Assembly: GCA_964540105.1 (NCBI GenBank) | Contig: CAZILL010000002.1 | Coordinates: forward strand, 434,001-498,000 | DNA length: 64,000 nt | Source: DATKJY01 sp964540105 | Lineage (GTDB): Bacteria; Zixibacteria; MSB-5A5; GN15; FEB-12 | Direction: 5' to 3' | In this document: piece after piece, positions 51,747 to 60,146 of the stretch | How the letters are laid out: each line of letters opens with the position of its first letter | Position numbering within the stretch: position 1 is the first letter of the stretch | The notes under the pieces: generated by a model | What the model was told of the DNA's origin: nothing | Seen by the model: the letters and a program-made list of their open reading frames with translations, nothing else | Databases searched by the model: none | Program-made: the position numbers and the translations under genes

Positions 51747-52064
51747 TTAGAATGTGTCGTTTTCCCAAGTCGATTCTTTTGGAGGAATTCGCACGACGAG
51801 ATCCTTTGTCACTTTGCACTGGCAGGCGAGACGGGAACGGTCGGTAAGCCCCTCGGCTTCGTCCAGCATGTCCGCCTCGTCCTCAGACATCTCGTCGAGG
51901 GTGTCGAACCCTTCTTCGATAATTATGTGGCAGGTAGAGCAGGCGCAATTGCCGCCGCAGTTGTGATCGATCTGTATATTGTTGTTTAGCGCAATATCGA
52001 GAATCGCTTCGCCGTCGACCGCCGTGACCTCCTTGTCAAGCGGAAGAAATCGAACCTTGGGCAT
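51747..52064 (-). CDS. fdx: [2Fe-2S] ferredoxin, ISC type
   Basis: 105-residue plant/adrenodoxin-type ferredoxin. The cluster ligands are in CGGNCACSTC, with the fourth Cys in SRLACQCKV near the end, and the acidic segment between them (DEMSEDEADMLDEAEGL) matches ISC ferredoxins. It would supply electrons for Fe-S cluster assembly or a P450-like partner. ATG 52064 is preferred over the in-frame TTG at 52133, which would overlap the upstream gene. Confidence 0.92.
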   Translation of the reverse strand: MPKVRFLPLDKEVTAVDGEAILDIALNNNIQIDHNCGGNCACSTCHIIIEEGFDTLDEMSEDEADMLDEAEGLTDRSRLACQCKVTKDLVVRIPPKESTWENDTF

Positions 52065-52113
52065 TACTTTCAGACCTTTTGCTTCAACCGAACTTAGTGG
52101 CGACAATGTATAC

Positions 52114-52362
52114 TCATTCCTTTCTGATGACAACTATGTTGTCGTGTTCATTGCCAAAGCGCACCGACTTCGCGATACCGGCCAGTTTACCCGTGATGAT
52201 CATATAGACCCACGGCGGCATGATCGTTGAAGCACACCCGCGCACGAGCACTTTCTGATCGGCAAATCGCTCCCAATCGTAAGACGCCACTTTCCGAAGA
52301 AAGTCATCTTCACGGAGCATACCGTCGACAAGGAATTCGGTTGGATCAATGATTTCGGGCAT
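52114..52362 (-). CDS. Half-length DUF2480-like protein
   Basis: 82 residues. The stretch ASYDWERFADQKVLVRGCAS, then MPPWVYMIITGKL, matches one half of the DUF2480 proteins of Bacteroidetes, which carry two such halves in about 165 residues. The Cys in RGCAS and the following Pro-x-Trp turn are kept. It lies between an IscA-type carrier and a ferredoxin in one minus-strand unit, so a role in Fe-S handling is suggested; no activity is known. Start ATG 52362. Confidence 0.7.
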   Translation of the reverse strand: MPEIIDPTEFLVDGMLREDDFLRKVASYDWERFADQKVLVRGCASTIMPPWVYMIITGKLAGIAKSVRFGNEHDNIVVIRKE

Positions 52363-52406
52363 AGCTCAGCCCGACCCTGGCATGCAGTTCATCTTTGCGG
52401 CGAGGG

Positions 52407-52766
52407 CTAACTCGTGAATGATGAGCCGCACCCGCAGGAGCGCTTGGCATTGGGGTTATGAAACTGGAAGCCGCCCCCGGACAGCCCGCCTTTGAAATCG
52501 AGCGTTGTTCCCGCCAAATACATCAGGGCTTTGAGGTCCACCCGCACCTGCAGCCCGCCAAAATCGAACTCACGGTCAAACTCGGATTTCACGGTATCGA
52601 ACGACATGGCGTAGGACATGCCCGAGCAGCCGCCCGAGGTCACCGATAGCCGCAAGAATAGCCCGTCCCCTTCTTCCTGGGCCATGAGCCGCTTGATCTC
52701 TGCGATCGCTGCGGGGGTAACGACAATGACCTGGGGTGCCGTTGAACTCTTTGTATCGTTTGGCAT
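52407..52766 (-). CDS. A-type iron-sulfur carrier (IscA/ErpA/SufA)
   Basis: 119-residue HesB-domain protein with the three cluster-binding Cys: SGGCSGMSYAM in the middle and SCGCGSS at the end. It carries or inserts Fe-S clusters in target proteins. ATG 52766 has AAGGA 7 bases upstream; an earlier in-frame ATG at 52799 would run into the operator at 52798-52816. It is first in the unit with the DUF2480-like and ferredoxin genes and divergent from an IscR-like regulator. Confidence 0.93.
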   Translation of the reverse strand: MPNDTKSSTAPQVIVVTPAAIAEIKRLMAQEEGDGLFLRLSVTSGGCSGMSYAMSFDTVKSEFDREFDFGGLQVRVDLKALMYLAGTTLDFKGGLSGGGFQFHNPNAKRSCGCGSSFTS

Positions 52767-52797
52767 CTCACAATCCTTCACACGGTTACGAATTTCC

Positions 52798-52816
52798 ATA
52801 GACTATTATAGTCTAT
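52798..52816. promoter_or_regulatory. IscR type-1-like operator
   Basis: Perfect inverted repeat ATAGACTA-TTA-TAGTCTAT. Its core GACTATTATAGTC fits the IscR type-1 core GACT-R-WWW-Y-AGTC at every position. It lies 32 bases upstream of the IscA-type start, where a bound protein would block transcription, and an IscR-like gene is encoded divergently. Binding by that protein is inferred. Confidence 0.72.
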
Positions 52817-53115
52817 ATTAACGCAATCGGAGCGGGAAAGTTCACGCTCGGCTGCGGAATTTACATTCGGCGATACGCCCCTTCCCGGGGCGTCAGCAAG
52901 AATCACGTAACGAATTGTGGGACAACGACTAAAAGGGATGTCTCTTAGGGAAACGTAGACAAATCGTCATTTTCGTCAACTTTGTTATGGACTTCATGTA
53001 TCTTTTTTTGTAAGATGGTGAAACCATAATGGTACTGTGGAGTTACAATAACGTGTTAGATGATTGCGCTCATAACTTATAACCGTTCATATCAAACTCG
53101 TAAAGGAACAAAACC
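52817..53115. other. Divergent intergenic region between the Fe-S operon and the Rrf2 gene
   Basis: No gene is visible here. A small palindrome ACCATAATGGT lies at 53023-53033, with a further ATGGT arm just upstream (53015-53019); it could be a second site for the regulator. AAAGGA before 53116 is the ribosome site of the Rrf2 gene. The AT-rich stretch around 52990-53020 (TCTTTTTTTG) is likely promoter DNA. Confidence 0.4.
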
Positions 53116-53526
53116 ATGCAACTGTCACGCAAAGCTGATTATGCCCTTCGGGCGATTCGCCACGCTTCGACGCTTCCGAAGGGAAAGCTGGGCTCTATTA
53201 ACTCGATCGCCGAGGCCGAATCGATCCCTCGTGAGTTTCTGGCCAAGATTCTGAAGGATCTCACTCGGAGTGGCATTTTGGTCTCGTTTCAGGGAGTCAC
53301 CGGCGGATATCGCCTGACTCGCGCTGCCAAGGACATCACGTTCCTTGACGTCATCGAAGCGATTGATGGCCCGATCCACTTGAATCTGTGTACGGAAAAG
53401 GGGAACTGTAGCTGCGAGGAGATCGACACCTGTCAGATGAAGGACTTCTGGGTTGTGCAGGAAAACAACTTCAAGAAGGCCCTCGGCAAGCACAATTTCT
53501 CGCGATACAAAAAGAGCCGCGACTAA
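53116..53526 (+). CDS. iscR: Rrf2-family regulator, IscR-like
   Basis: 136 residues. The winged helix covers residues 1-75 (MQLSRKADYALRAIRHA, LAKILKDLTRSGILVSFQG, GGYRLTRA). A cysteine cluster follows at 92, 98, 100 and 106; E. coli IscR uses Cys 92, 98 and 104 to hold a [2Fe-2S] cluster. The likely role is to sense Fe-S status and repress the divergent IscA-type operon through the GACT-N5-AGTC operator. A strong terminator follows the gene. Other Rrf2 members with such Cys sense NO or redox state, so the signal is not certain. Confidence 0.85.
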   Translation: MQLSRKADYALRAIRHASTLPKGKLGSINSIAEAESIPREFLAKILKDLTRSGILVSFQGVTGGYRLTRAAKDITFLDVIEAIDGPIHLNLCTEKGNCSCEEIDTCQMKDFWVVQENNFKKALGKHNFSRYKKSRD

Positions 53527-53564
53527 GAGCGGGCAAGTTAGTTTCGCTTCGTGCGAACCGTTTG

Positions 53565-53598
53565 ACAGCTCCTGCCCGGCAGGAGCTGTTTGCTTTTC
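53565..53598 (+). terminator. Intrinsic terminator after the Rrf2 gene
   Basis: A 10-bp stem ACAGCTCCTG / CAGGAGCTGT closes a CCCGG loop and is followed by TTGCTTTTC. It lies 38 bases after the stop. The hairpin is very stable; the T-run is interrupted by GC. Confidence 0.85.
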
Positions 53599-53739
53599 CC
53601 CCGTCAAAAATGAGAGTTGTCATGACCACGTTGCGTGTTATATTCCCCCGACGATGTGATCCGCTCGTCAAGGCAATGTTCAAACTTTTGTTCGTTGTCG
53701 GCGTTATAAGGAGTGTACCCGTTGATTCAGGAGTCTGAG

Positions 53740-54624
53740 ATGATTCGTTTCGAGGATAAGCAGTACAAAGTGAAGGTCGGTTTGGCCGAGATGCTCAAGG
53801 GAGGAGTCATCATGGATGTCACCACGCCCGATCAAGCCCGCATTGCCGAACAGGCCGGGGCGGCGGCGGTCATGGCTCTCGAACGGGTTCCCTCCGATAT
53901 CCGCGCCGAAGGGGGCGTGGCGCGCATGGCTGATCTCGACATTATCGAGGGAATTAAGCGGGGCGTCACGATACCAGTTATGGCCAAGTGCCGCATCGGG
54001 CATATTATCGAAGCCCGCGTGCTCGAATCTATGGAGATTGATTTCATCGACGAATCCGAGGTCCTTACCCCGGCCGACAACAGATACCACGTCGACAAGT
54101 GGGCTTTCAAGGCGCCGTTTGTCTGCGGCTGCCGTAATATCGGCGAGGCTTTGCGCCGTTTATCCGAGGGAGCCGCGATGATTCGCACGAAAGGGGAGGC
54201 CGGAACCGGGGACGTTTCCCAGGCTGTCAAACATCTCCGAGAGATCAACTCGCAACTCAAGGGGATGACGGTTTTGTCGGGCGACGAGCTGTACGGCTTT
54301 GCCAAGGAGAATCAGGTCTCAGTCGAGATCGTACGCATGGTCGCCAAGGCCGGAAAATTGCCCGTTCCGAATTTCGCCGCCGGAGGGATAGCCACTCCAG
54401 CCGACGCCGCGTTGTGCATGTATCTCGGGGCTGAGGCAGTTTTTGTCGGCTCCGGTATTTTCAAATCGAGCAACCCTGAGAAACGCGCCAAAGCGATCGT
54501 GAGCGCCACCACGCATTGGCAGGACTATGCGATCATTGCCGAGCAGTCCCACGGTCTGGGTGAACCGATGAAAGGGATCGCCGCCGAATCGATTCCCCTT
54601 GAGCATCAATTGCAGGGGCGCTAA
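53740..54624 (+). CDS. pdxS: Pyridoxal 5'-phosphate synthase, synthase subunit
   Basis: 294 residues, the usual PdxS length, a (beta/alpha)8 barrel that makes PLP from ribose 5-phosphate, glyceraldehyde 3-phosphate and ammonia. Conserved stretches are GGVIMDVTTPDQARIAEQAG, ALERVPSDIR, the Lys-bearing PVMAKCRIGH and IDESEVLTPAD, and FAAGGIATPADAALCM. ATG 53740 has CAGGAG 6 bases upstream; a GTG at 53713 is less likely. The glutaminase partner pdxT lies 266 bases downstream with a small membrane gene between. Confidence 0.96.
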   Translation: MIRFEDKQYKVKVGLAEMLKGGVIMDVTTPDQARIAEQAGAAAVMALERVPSDIRAEGGVARMADLDIIEGIKRGVTIPVMAKCRIGHIIEARVLESMEIDFIDESEVLTPADNRYHVDKWAFKAPFVCGCRNIGEALRRLSEGAAMIRTKGEAGTGDVSQAVKHLREINSQLKGMTVLSGDELYGFAKENQVSVEIVRMVAKAGKLPVPNFAAGGIATPADAALCMYLGAEAVFVGSGIFKSSNPEKRAKAIVSATTHWQDYAIIAEQSHGLGEPMKGIAAESIPLEHQLQGR

Positions 54625-54633
54625 GAGAATAGC

Positions 54634-54780
54634 GTGAAGAACATAGGCCCCTTTATTGGTCTGGGCGTGGCCATCGGAACGGCGGTTGGTGTCGCTATGC
54701 ACAATATCCCCGTTGGCCTTGCCGGTGGGATCGTTCTGGGGCTCCTCATCGGGATTGCCCGGGGAAAACGTCGACGCTAA
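54634..54780 (+). CDS. 48-residue glycine-rich membrane peptide
   Basis: GTG at 54634 to TAA at 54780. Two hydrophobic segments rich in Gly, Val and Ile (PFIGLGVAIGTAVGVAM, then VGLAGGIVLGLLIGIA) end in the basic tail RGKRRR, a glycine-zipper-like hairpin with the tail inside the cell. Only a weak ribosome site (AAGAGA) precedes it. It lies 9 bases after pdxS. Similar short proteins exist in many bacteria without known function. Confidence 0.6.
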   Translation: MKNIGPFIGLGVAIGTAVGVAMHNIPVGLAGGIVLGLLIGIARGKRRR

Positions 54781-54890
54781 CAGGGATTTCACCGTCCAGC
54801 TATTCCATCCCTTCTCTTGAACGGCAAGCGCCCTCAGAGTATATTCTCTCGAGATGGGCACCCTGACCTGTCTGAAGTGTTTAATAGCCC

Positions 54891-55481
54891 ATGGCATACT
54901 CAGCGCTAAACATCGGTGTTCTCGCCCTACAGGGGGATTTCGAGCAGCACCAGCGCCAGATCCAGATACTTGGCGCCAGCTCTCAATTGGTCAGACTCCC
55001 CAAAGATCTCGCAGGCATCGAAGCACTCGTTATCCCTGGCGGGGAATCAACGACGATGAGCATCCTCATGGACCGCTTCGACCTTCGCGCGACTTTGACC
55101 GAGTTTTGTCGAACTCACCCGGTTTACGCCACGTGCGCGGGTATGATCATGCTGGCCACCGAGATAGAGGAGAACCTCTCGTCGGTGAAATCGCTTGAAC
55201 TTCTCGATATTACCGTCCGAAGAAACGGCTATGGCCGCCAAATTTATTCGTCGGATGAAGAACTGACGGCTACCCTAAACGGCCACACCTCCCGGTTCCG
55301 AGCGTCCTTCATCAGAGCCCCCAGAATCCTCAGAACCGGAGAATCGGTTGAAATTCTGGGCCGCTTTCACGACGACCCGGCGCTGATTCGCCAGAAGAAC
55401 ATTCTGGCCGCCGTCTTCCACGCCGAATTGGCCGACGACACAACCATTCTGCGCTTCTTTTTCGATAATTTTTTTAGGTGA
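54891..55481 (+). CDS. pdxT: Pyridoxal 5'-phosphate synthase, glutaminase subunit
   Basis: 196-residue class I glutaminase that feeds ammonia to PdxS. The chain starts IGVLALQGDFEQHQRQI; GGESTTM contacts glutamine, the nucleophile Cys is in ATCAGMIML, and the catalytic His-Glu pair is in AVFHAEL. The pairing with pdxS on the same strand is the normal layout of the DXP-independent route. Confidence 0.95.
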   Translation: MAYSALNIGVLALQGDFEQHQRQIQILGASSQLVRLPKDLAGIEALVIPGGESTTMSILMDRFDLRATLTEFCRTHPVYATCAGMIMLATEIEENLSSVKSLELLDITVRRNGYGRQIYSSDEELTATLNGHTSRFRASFIRAPRILRTGESVEILGRFHDDPALIRQKNILAAVFHAELADDTTILRFFFDNFFR

Positions 55482-55511
55482 CGCTGCCGATAGAGAATGT
55501 ATATTACGTAG

Positions 55512-56474
55512 ATGAATAATGTCTTTGTTACGCAGTCGACCGGTTCGACGTCCGCCCACGGCCAGGAACCCAAAGCCCCACCGATGAACGAACGCCTCGC
55601 AACACCTCATGCTCGCCTTCCACAGTGGATCACGATCACACCAAAAGCCGGCCCCAATTTCCATCGGATCAAAGCTATCCTGAAGGAGAATGGCCTGCAT
55701 TCAGTCTGTCAGGAAGCGGCGTGCCCGAATATCCGCGAGTGCTTTGATGAGGGGACGGCGACGTTCATGATCCTCGGCCATCACTGCACGCGCACATGCA
55801 ATTTCTGTGATGTCATCAAAGCGACGCCGCTCGGCCTTGATCTCGAAGAACCAGCTCGGCTCGCCCGCGTGGTCGCCGAATTACGACTCAAGCAAGTGGT
55901 AATCACGTCCGTGACACGAGATGACCTGCCCGATGGGGGAGCTTCTATTTTTGCCCGGACTATAGAGCTCCTCCGAAGGCAGGATAAAGAGGTCAAAGTC
56001 GAGTTTCTGATACCAGATCTGGCCGGCAAGACGGATTCGCTTGGCATCATTCTCGATTCGGGAGTTGATGTCCTCGCTCATAATGTCGAGACTGTCGCTC
56101 GGCTGCACAAGCGGGTTCGTGGTGCCGCCAAGCTCGACCGCTCCCTTGCGGTCCTGCGCTATGCTTCAGACTATTCTAACCGTCCCGTCATAAAGACCGG
56201 CTTTATGGTCGGTTTGGGGGAAACCTTTGAGGAGCTTATTGAGTTAATGCATCAGATATACGCCACCGGCACTGACATCCTGACCATTGGTCAGTATCTT
56301 CGCCCGTCGCTTGGGCATCTGCCGATCGAGCGGTTTTATCACCCGGACGAATTCCGGGAGCTGGCCAGAATCGGAACTGAAATTGGTTTCGCTCACGTGG
56401 AGTCCGGCCCACTTGTGCGCAGTTCGTACAAGGCGTTTCACCAGTCGCAAGGAGTGCGCTCAAAGGCATGCTGA
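55512..56474 (+). CDS. lipA: Lipoyl synthase
   Basis: 320-residue radical-SAM enzyme that inserts two sulfurs into octanoyl-carrier domains. The auxiliary cluster ligands are CQEAACPNIREC, the radical-SAM cluster CTRTCNFCD, and the terminal RSSYKA Ser ligand is kept. The N-terminal 24 residues before MNERLATPH are poorly conserved, so 55584 could be the true start; neither has a strong ribosome site. The stop overlaps ispH by 7 bases. Confidence 0.95.
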   Translation: MNNVFVTQSTGSTSAHGQEPKAPPMNERLATPHARLPQWITITPKAGPNFHRIKAILKENGLHSVCQEAACPNIRECFDEGTATFMILGHHCTRTCNFCDVIKATPLGLDLEEPARLARVVAELRLKQVVITSVTRDDLPDGGASIFARTIELLRRQDKEVKVEFLIPDLAGKTDSLGIILDSGVDVLAHNVETVARLHKRVRGAAKLDRSLAVLRYASDYSNRPVIKTGFMVGLGETFEELIELMHQIYATGTDILTIGQYLRPSLGHLPIERFYHPDEFRELARIGTEIGFAHVESGPLVRSSYKAFHQSQGVRSKAC

Positions 56475-57394
56475 AGAAAATTTACATTGCGCGGCATCAT
56501 GGCTTTTGCATGGGTGTCAAGCGAGCGATCACGATCGCCGATGAGACCGCGGCCGATCAGTCGAGTCGCGTCACCATCCTCAATGAAATCGTCCACAACG
56601 AGGCGGTCGTGGAACGGTTCCATCAGAAAGGGGTATCCCAGGCTTTTTCTGTCGACGATGTCTCTGATGGTACACTGATTATCTCGGCTCATGGTATTGC
56701 TCCGGACGTGATCAAGCGCGCCCAGTCGAAGGGTCTAAACGTGGTCGATGCTACCTGCCCTCTGGTGACCAGAATCTATACCATTGTCAACAAGATCGTC
56801 GCCAATGGTTACTACGTCATTCATTTCGGCGACCGCCATCATGACGAGACCGAAGGAGTCGTGGGACACGCGCCGGATCGGATTTCGGTTGTGTCGAGTA
56901 AGAACGAATTGCCGACGCTGCCCGCCTGGACCGATCGCAAACTCGGACTCACGTCGCAAACGACCGCCAGCCAGGAAGAGTTTGCCGAGTTTCAGGTGTT
57001 GGCCAAACAGAAGTGGCCGCACCTTGAGATCTTTGACACGATCTGCAATGCCACCAATCAGCGCCAGTCGGCGGTGATGGATCTCGCTCCCAAAGTCGAC
57101 ATGATGCTGGTGGTTGGTTCACGCACGTCGGCTAATTCGCTTCGCCTGGCCGACATTTCGCGCGCGATCTGCGGACGGGGGATCCTGATCGGCACTGATA
57201 AAGATATCGACCCTCGATGGTTCACGGAGGACCAGAAGCTTGAACATGTAGGCATTTCCGCCGGAGCTTCGACCCCGGAGTTTCTGGTAGAAGCGGTGAT
57301 CAAGCGTCTTGTAGAGATTTCGGGCGGAGGGGCGGAAATCATCCAGCCGGAGCGCCGCGAGCGTAGCCGCAACGCCCAACTCTCTGTCGACTGA
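56468..57394 (+). CDS. ispH: 4-hydroxy-3-methylbut-2-enyl diphosphate reductase
   Basis: 308-residue [4Fe-4S] enzyme, last step of the MEP isoprenoid pathway, giving IPP and DMAPP. The three cluster Cys are in HHGFCMGVKRAI, VDATCPLVTRIY and ICNATNQRQSAV, and the proton-donor Glu lies in HHDETEGVVGH. Isoprenoids from this route would feed the polyprenyl synthase at 42.7 kb. Confidence 0.96.
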   Translation: MLKKIYIARHHGFCMGVKRAITIADETAADQSSRVTILNEIVHNEAVVERFHQKGVSQAFSVDDVSDGTLIISAHGIAPDVIKRAQSKGLNVVDATCPLVTRIYTIVNKIVANGYYVIHFGDRHHDETEGVVGHAPDRISVVSSKNELPTLPAWTDRKLGLTSQTTASQEEFAEFQVLAKQKWPHLEIFDTICNATNQRQSAVMDLAPKVDMMLVVGSRTSANSLRLADISRAICGRGILIGTDKDIDPRWFTEDQKLEHVGISAGASTPEFLVEAVIKRLVEISGGGAEIIQPERRERSRNAQLSVD

Positions 57395-57435
57395 CAGGGA
57401 GACGACACTGCACGCCTTTTAACTCAGGAGCACTT

Positions 57436-59682
57436 ATGGCACACTTTGGCGACTTTCTTATCTATGCCGCAGCCGCCTGCGCCCTGCTTTCGTTGACAAC
57501 ATACTTTCTCGTCTGGCGCGGTCGTGAGCAATATCTTTCGCTGGCGCGCAATTTCTTCCGCCTGACCGCGGTCATGGTGGTCGCCGCTCTCGGCACCCTG
57601 ATGTATCTCATTCTTACCCACGACTTCTCAGTAGCCTATGTCTTCTCCTATTCTTCGACCGACCTCCCCCTGTACTATCTCATCGCCACCCTTTGGGGAG
57701 GCCAGGAAGGAACCTTCCTGCTTTGGCTCTTTTACACCTGCCTGTTGGGTCTGGTCATGATGAAAACCGCGAGGAGCTTCGAGAAGGGGAATATGTTCTT
57801 CCTCAATCTCTTCGTCTTGTCATTGCTGTTTATCATGATCAAGAAATCTCCGTTTGAGCTCTCGCCCGTATTTCGCGAGGAAGGCGCCGGGCTCAATCCG
57901 CTTCTGCAGAACTTCTGGATGACCATTCATCCGCCGATCATGTTCATCGGTTTTGCAGCCTCGCTCTTCCCGTTCTGCTTTGCCATGACGGCTCTGGTCG
58001 AGCGCCAGTTTCACGTTTGGAGTGAAGCGGCTCGGCGCTGGACCATGTTCGCCTGGGCAACGCTTGGCGTGTCGCTCGTCATGGGGGGGTATTGGGCCTA
58101 TGAGACCCTCGGCTGGGGCGGTTTCTGGGCGTGGGATCCGGTTGAGAACTCATCGCTGATCCCGTGGCTCTTCCTGACCACTCAGGTTCACGCGCTCTTC
58201 ATCAAGCGACAGCGTCGCGGCCTCATGCGTTTTTCTTTGTTTGCCGTCTGTCTGACGTTCTGGTCCGTTCTCTACGGCACGTTCCTGACCCGCTCTGGTG
58301 TCCTCGCCGATTTTTCGGTTCATTCCTTTGTCGATCTGGGGATCAATCAGCTCTTGGTCGGGGGGATGGGCTTCTTCGTTCTTCTGGGCACGTTCTTCCT
58401 CGCGCTTCGCTGGCGTGAAATCAAGCCGGAACCTTCCTACTCCCGCGTCAACTCCCGTTCCTATCTGGTCACGCTCGGCGTGGTGATTCTTTTCCTGGGT
58501 GGGGTATTGGTGATGATCGGCACCTCGGCGCCACTTCTGACCCGGGTACTGGAGAAACCCTCCAACGTCGGCATCCCCTACTATTTCTCCACGATGACTC
58601 CGATCGCCATCGCCATTCTGCTCTTGACCGCGCTTTTTCCGAGTTTTCGCTGGAACGAGGGAATCTCTCGACCCAAACTGCTTTCGATTGGTCTCTGCGC
58701 TGGCCTGAGCACGGTCGCCATCCTGGTGATCACGGGGTTCACGTACCAGCTCATGTATCTGCTGCTCTTTGGGACCGCCGCATGGTCGTTGGTTTCGAAC
58801 GGCTATGTCTTTGTCAATTCCCTTCGCAATGGGAATATTCAACCCGGATATCTGTCGCACGTCGGACTCGCGCTTCTGATCATCGGCGCCGCCGTCGCGA
58901 ATGGTTTTGAGACCAAGATGACGCTCAATTTGCCGCAGAATCAGGAAGTCTCCGCCATGGAATCCACATTGAAGTTCACAAGGATCGAGCAGACCCCAAA
59001 GGGATATGACTGTCATGTCGAGGTGACCCGTGCTGGCGAGAGCTTCCTGGCCATACTTCCCCACGAATTCCCAAAGAATCAGGATGGGGTGATGAGAAAA
59101 CCGTATGTCGAGAACTATCTTGCTTACGATCTGTATCTGTCGCCGGTCTCTTTGTCTGAGGAGAAGGCCGATGATGGTTCGCTCTATCTCAAAAAGGGAG
59201 AATCGACCACGGTCGACAAATATGAGGTCACCTTCCACAAATTTGAGATCAGCAATCACGGTGAAAGCGCCATGTCGGCCGCCGCCTTGCTAACCGTCCG
59301 CTACGACGACAAAACCGAAGAGATCAAACCGTTCTTGAAAGTATCTCAAGACAACGTCAAACCCGAAGCCGTCGTATTCGATTCCGGCCGCGCCGGCCTT
59401 GCAATCGCCGGAGTGCGACCCGAAGATGGCGGTGTCGTGTTGAAGATGACCGGAGCGTTCATGCCAGCCCCGACCTCCCAGTCGGCTCAGCTTGTGATCG
59501 AGTTTTCGAAGAAGCCGCTCATTTTGCTTTTCTGGCTCGGAACACTGATCGCGGCGCTCGGAGGTTTGCTTAGTATGATCAAGCGAAAACGCGGTCAGCG
59601 GCAGGCGGCTGAGACCTTACCAGTCGACGAACCGCTTTCTGTTTCCGACACTCGGCCGATAGCAGCGAGCGAAGTTGTGTAG
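57436..59682 (+). CDS. ccmF: Cytochrome c-type biogenesis protein CcmF
   Basis: 748-residue polytopic membrane protein, the heme lyase component of system I cytochrome c maturation. About 14 hydrophobic helices are visible. The heme-handling WWD region is WGGFWAWDPVENSSLIPWL near residue 225, and conserved periplasmic His residues flank it. The C-terminal periplasmic domain ends with a last helix near 700 (LLFWLGTLIAALGGLLSMI). CAGGAG precedes the ATG. No other ccm genes are in the window, so the set is split up. Confidence 0.94.
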   Translation: MAHFGDFLIYAAAACALLSLTTYFLVWRGREQYLSLARNFFRLTAVMVVAALGTLMYLILTHDFSVAYVFSYSSTDLPLYYLIATLWGGQEGTFLLWLFYTCLLGLVMMKTARSFEKGNMFFLNLFVLSLLFIMIKKSPFELSPVFREEGAGLNPLLQNFWMTIHPPIMFIGFAASLFPFCFAMTALVERQFHVWSEAARRWTMFAWATLGVSLVMGGYWAYETLGWGGFWAWDPVENSSLIPWLFLTTQVHALFIKRQRRGLMRFSLFAVCLTFWSVLYGTFLTRSGVLADFSVHSFVDLGINQLLVGGMGFFVLLGTFFLALRWREIKPEPSYSRVNSRSYLVTLGVVILFLGGVLVMIGTSAPLLTRVLEKPSNVGIPYYFSTMTPIAIAILLLTALFPSFRWNEGISRPKLLSIGLCAGLSTVAILVITGFTYQLMYLLLFGTAAWSLVSNGYVFVNSLRNGNIQPGYLSHVGLALLIIGAAVANGFETKMTLNLPQNQEVSAMESTLKFTRIEQTPKGYDCHVEVTRAGESFLAILPHEFPKNQDGVMRKPYVENYLAYDLYLSPVSLSEEKADDGSLYLKKGESTTVDKYEVTFHKFEISNHGESAMSAAALLTVRYDDKTEEIKPFLKVSQDNVKPEAVVFDSGRAGLAIAGVRPEDGGVVLKMTGAFMPAPTSQSAQLVIEFSKKPLILLFWLGTLIAALGGLLSMIKRKRGQRQAAETLPVDEPLSVSDTRPIAASEVV

Positions 59683-59830
59683 TGTTCTGATACCGTGAAA
59701 TTCCTTTGCTGTGTGTTAGCGTTGCCGGCAGATCACTTCTCGGTCTGCTGGTTCTTTTTTCTTTCGGATGTTTCGGGTCGGACGTAGCTTCGGTCGATTA
59801 TGACTCCTGCTTCCGTTTTCTCGTAGGCTT

Positions 59831-60136
59831 ATGCGACGCGTGAGAATGTGCTCGCTCAGCGAACTCCCCCCCGGTAAGGCGATCGAGAAGAGAATCCTTG
59901 CCCGACGAGTGGCGGTTTTCAATGTTCATGGCACACTCTACGGAATTGAATCGGAATGCAAACATATGAAGGCGACGTTGGCCAAAGGAGAGATCGCCGA
60001 CAATGTCCTTACCTGCAACTGGCATCACTGGAAATATGACCTGCTCACGGGTGAGTGCCTCACTCACCCTGACATGAAGCTCAAGCGGTATGACGTTGAG
60101 ATTGTCAACGGGGAGATCTTTCTCATTCTCGGCTGA
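59831..60136 (+). CDS. Rieske-type [2Fe-2S] protein
   Basis: 101-residue small Rieske protein. The ligands are Cys43-x-His45 (ECKHM) and Cys62-x2-His65 (TCNWHHWKY), the ferredoxin-type spacing of dioxygenase and nitrite reductase small subunits. No signal or membrane anchor is present, so it is a soluble cytoplasmic electron carrier. No oxygenase partner is adjacent. It starts 148 bases after ccmF in a gap with no other feature. Confidence 0.87.
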   Translation: MRRVRMCSLSELPPGKAIEKRILARRVAVFNVHGTLYGIESECKHMKATLAKGEIADNVLTCNWHHWKYDLLTGECLTHPDMKLKRYDVEIVNGEIFLILG

Positions 60137-60146
60137 AAGGACGACA

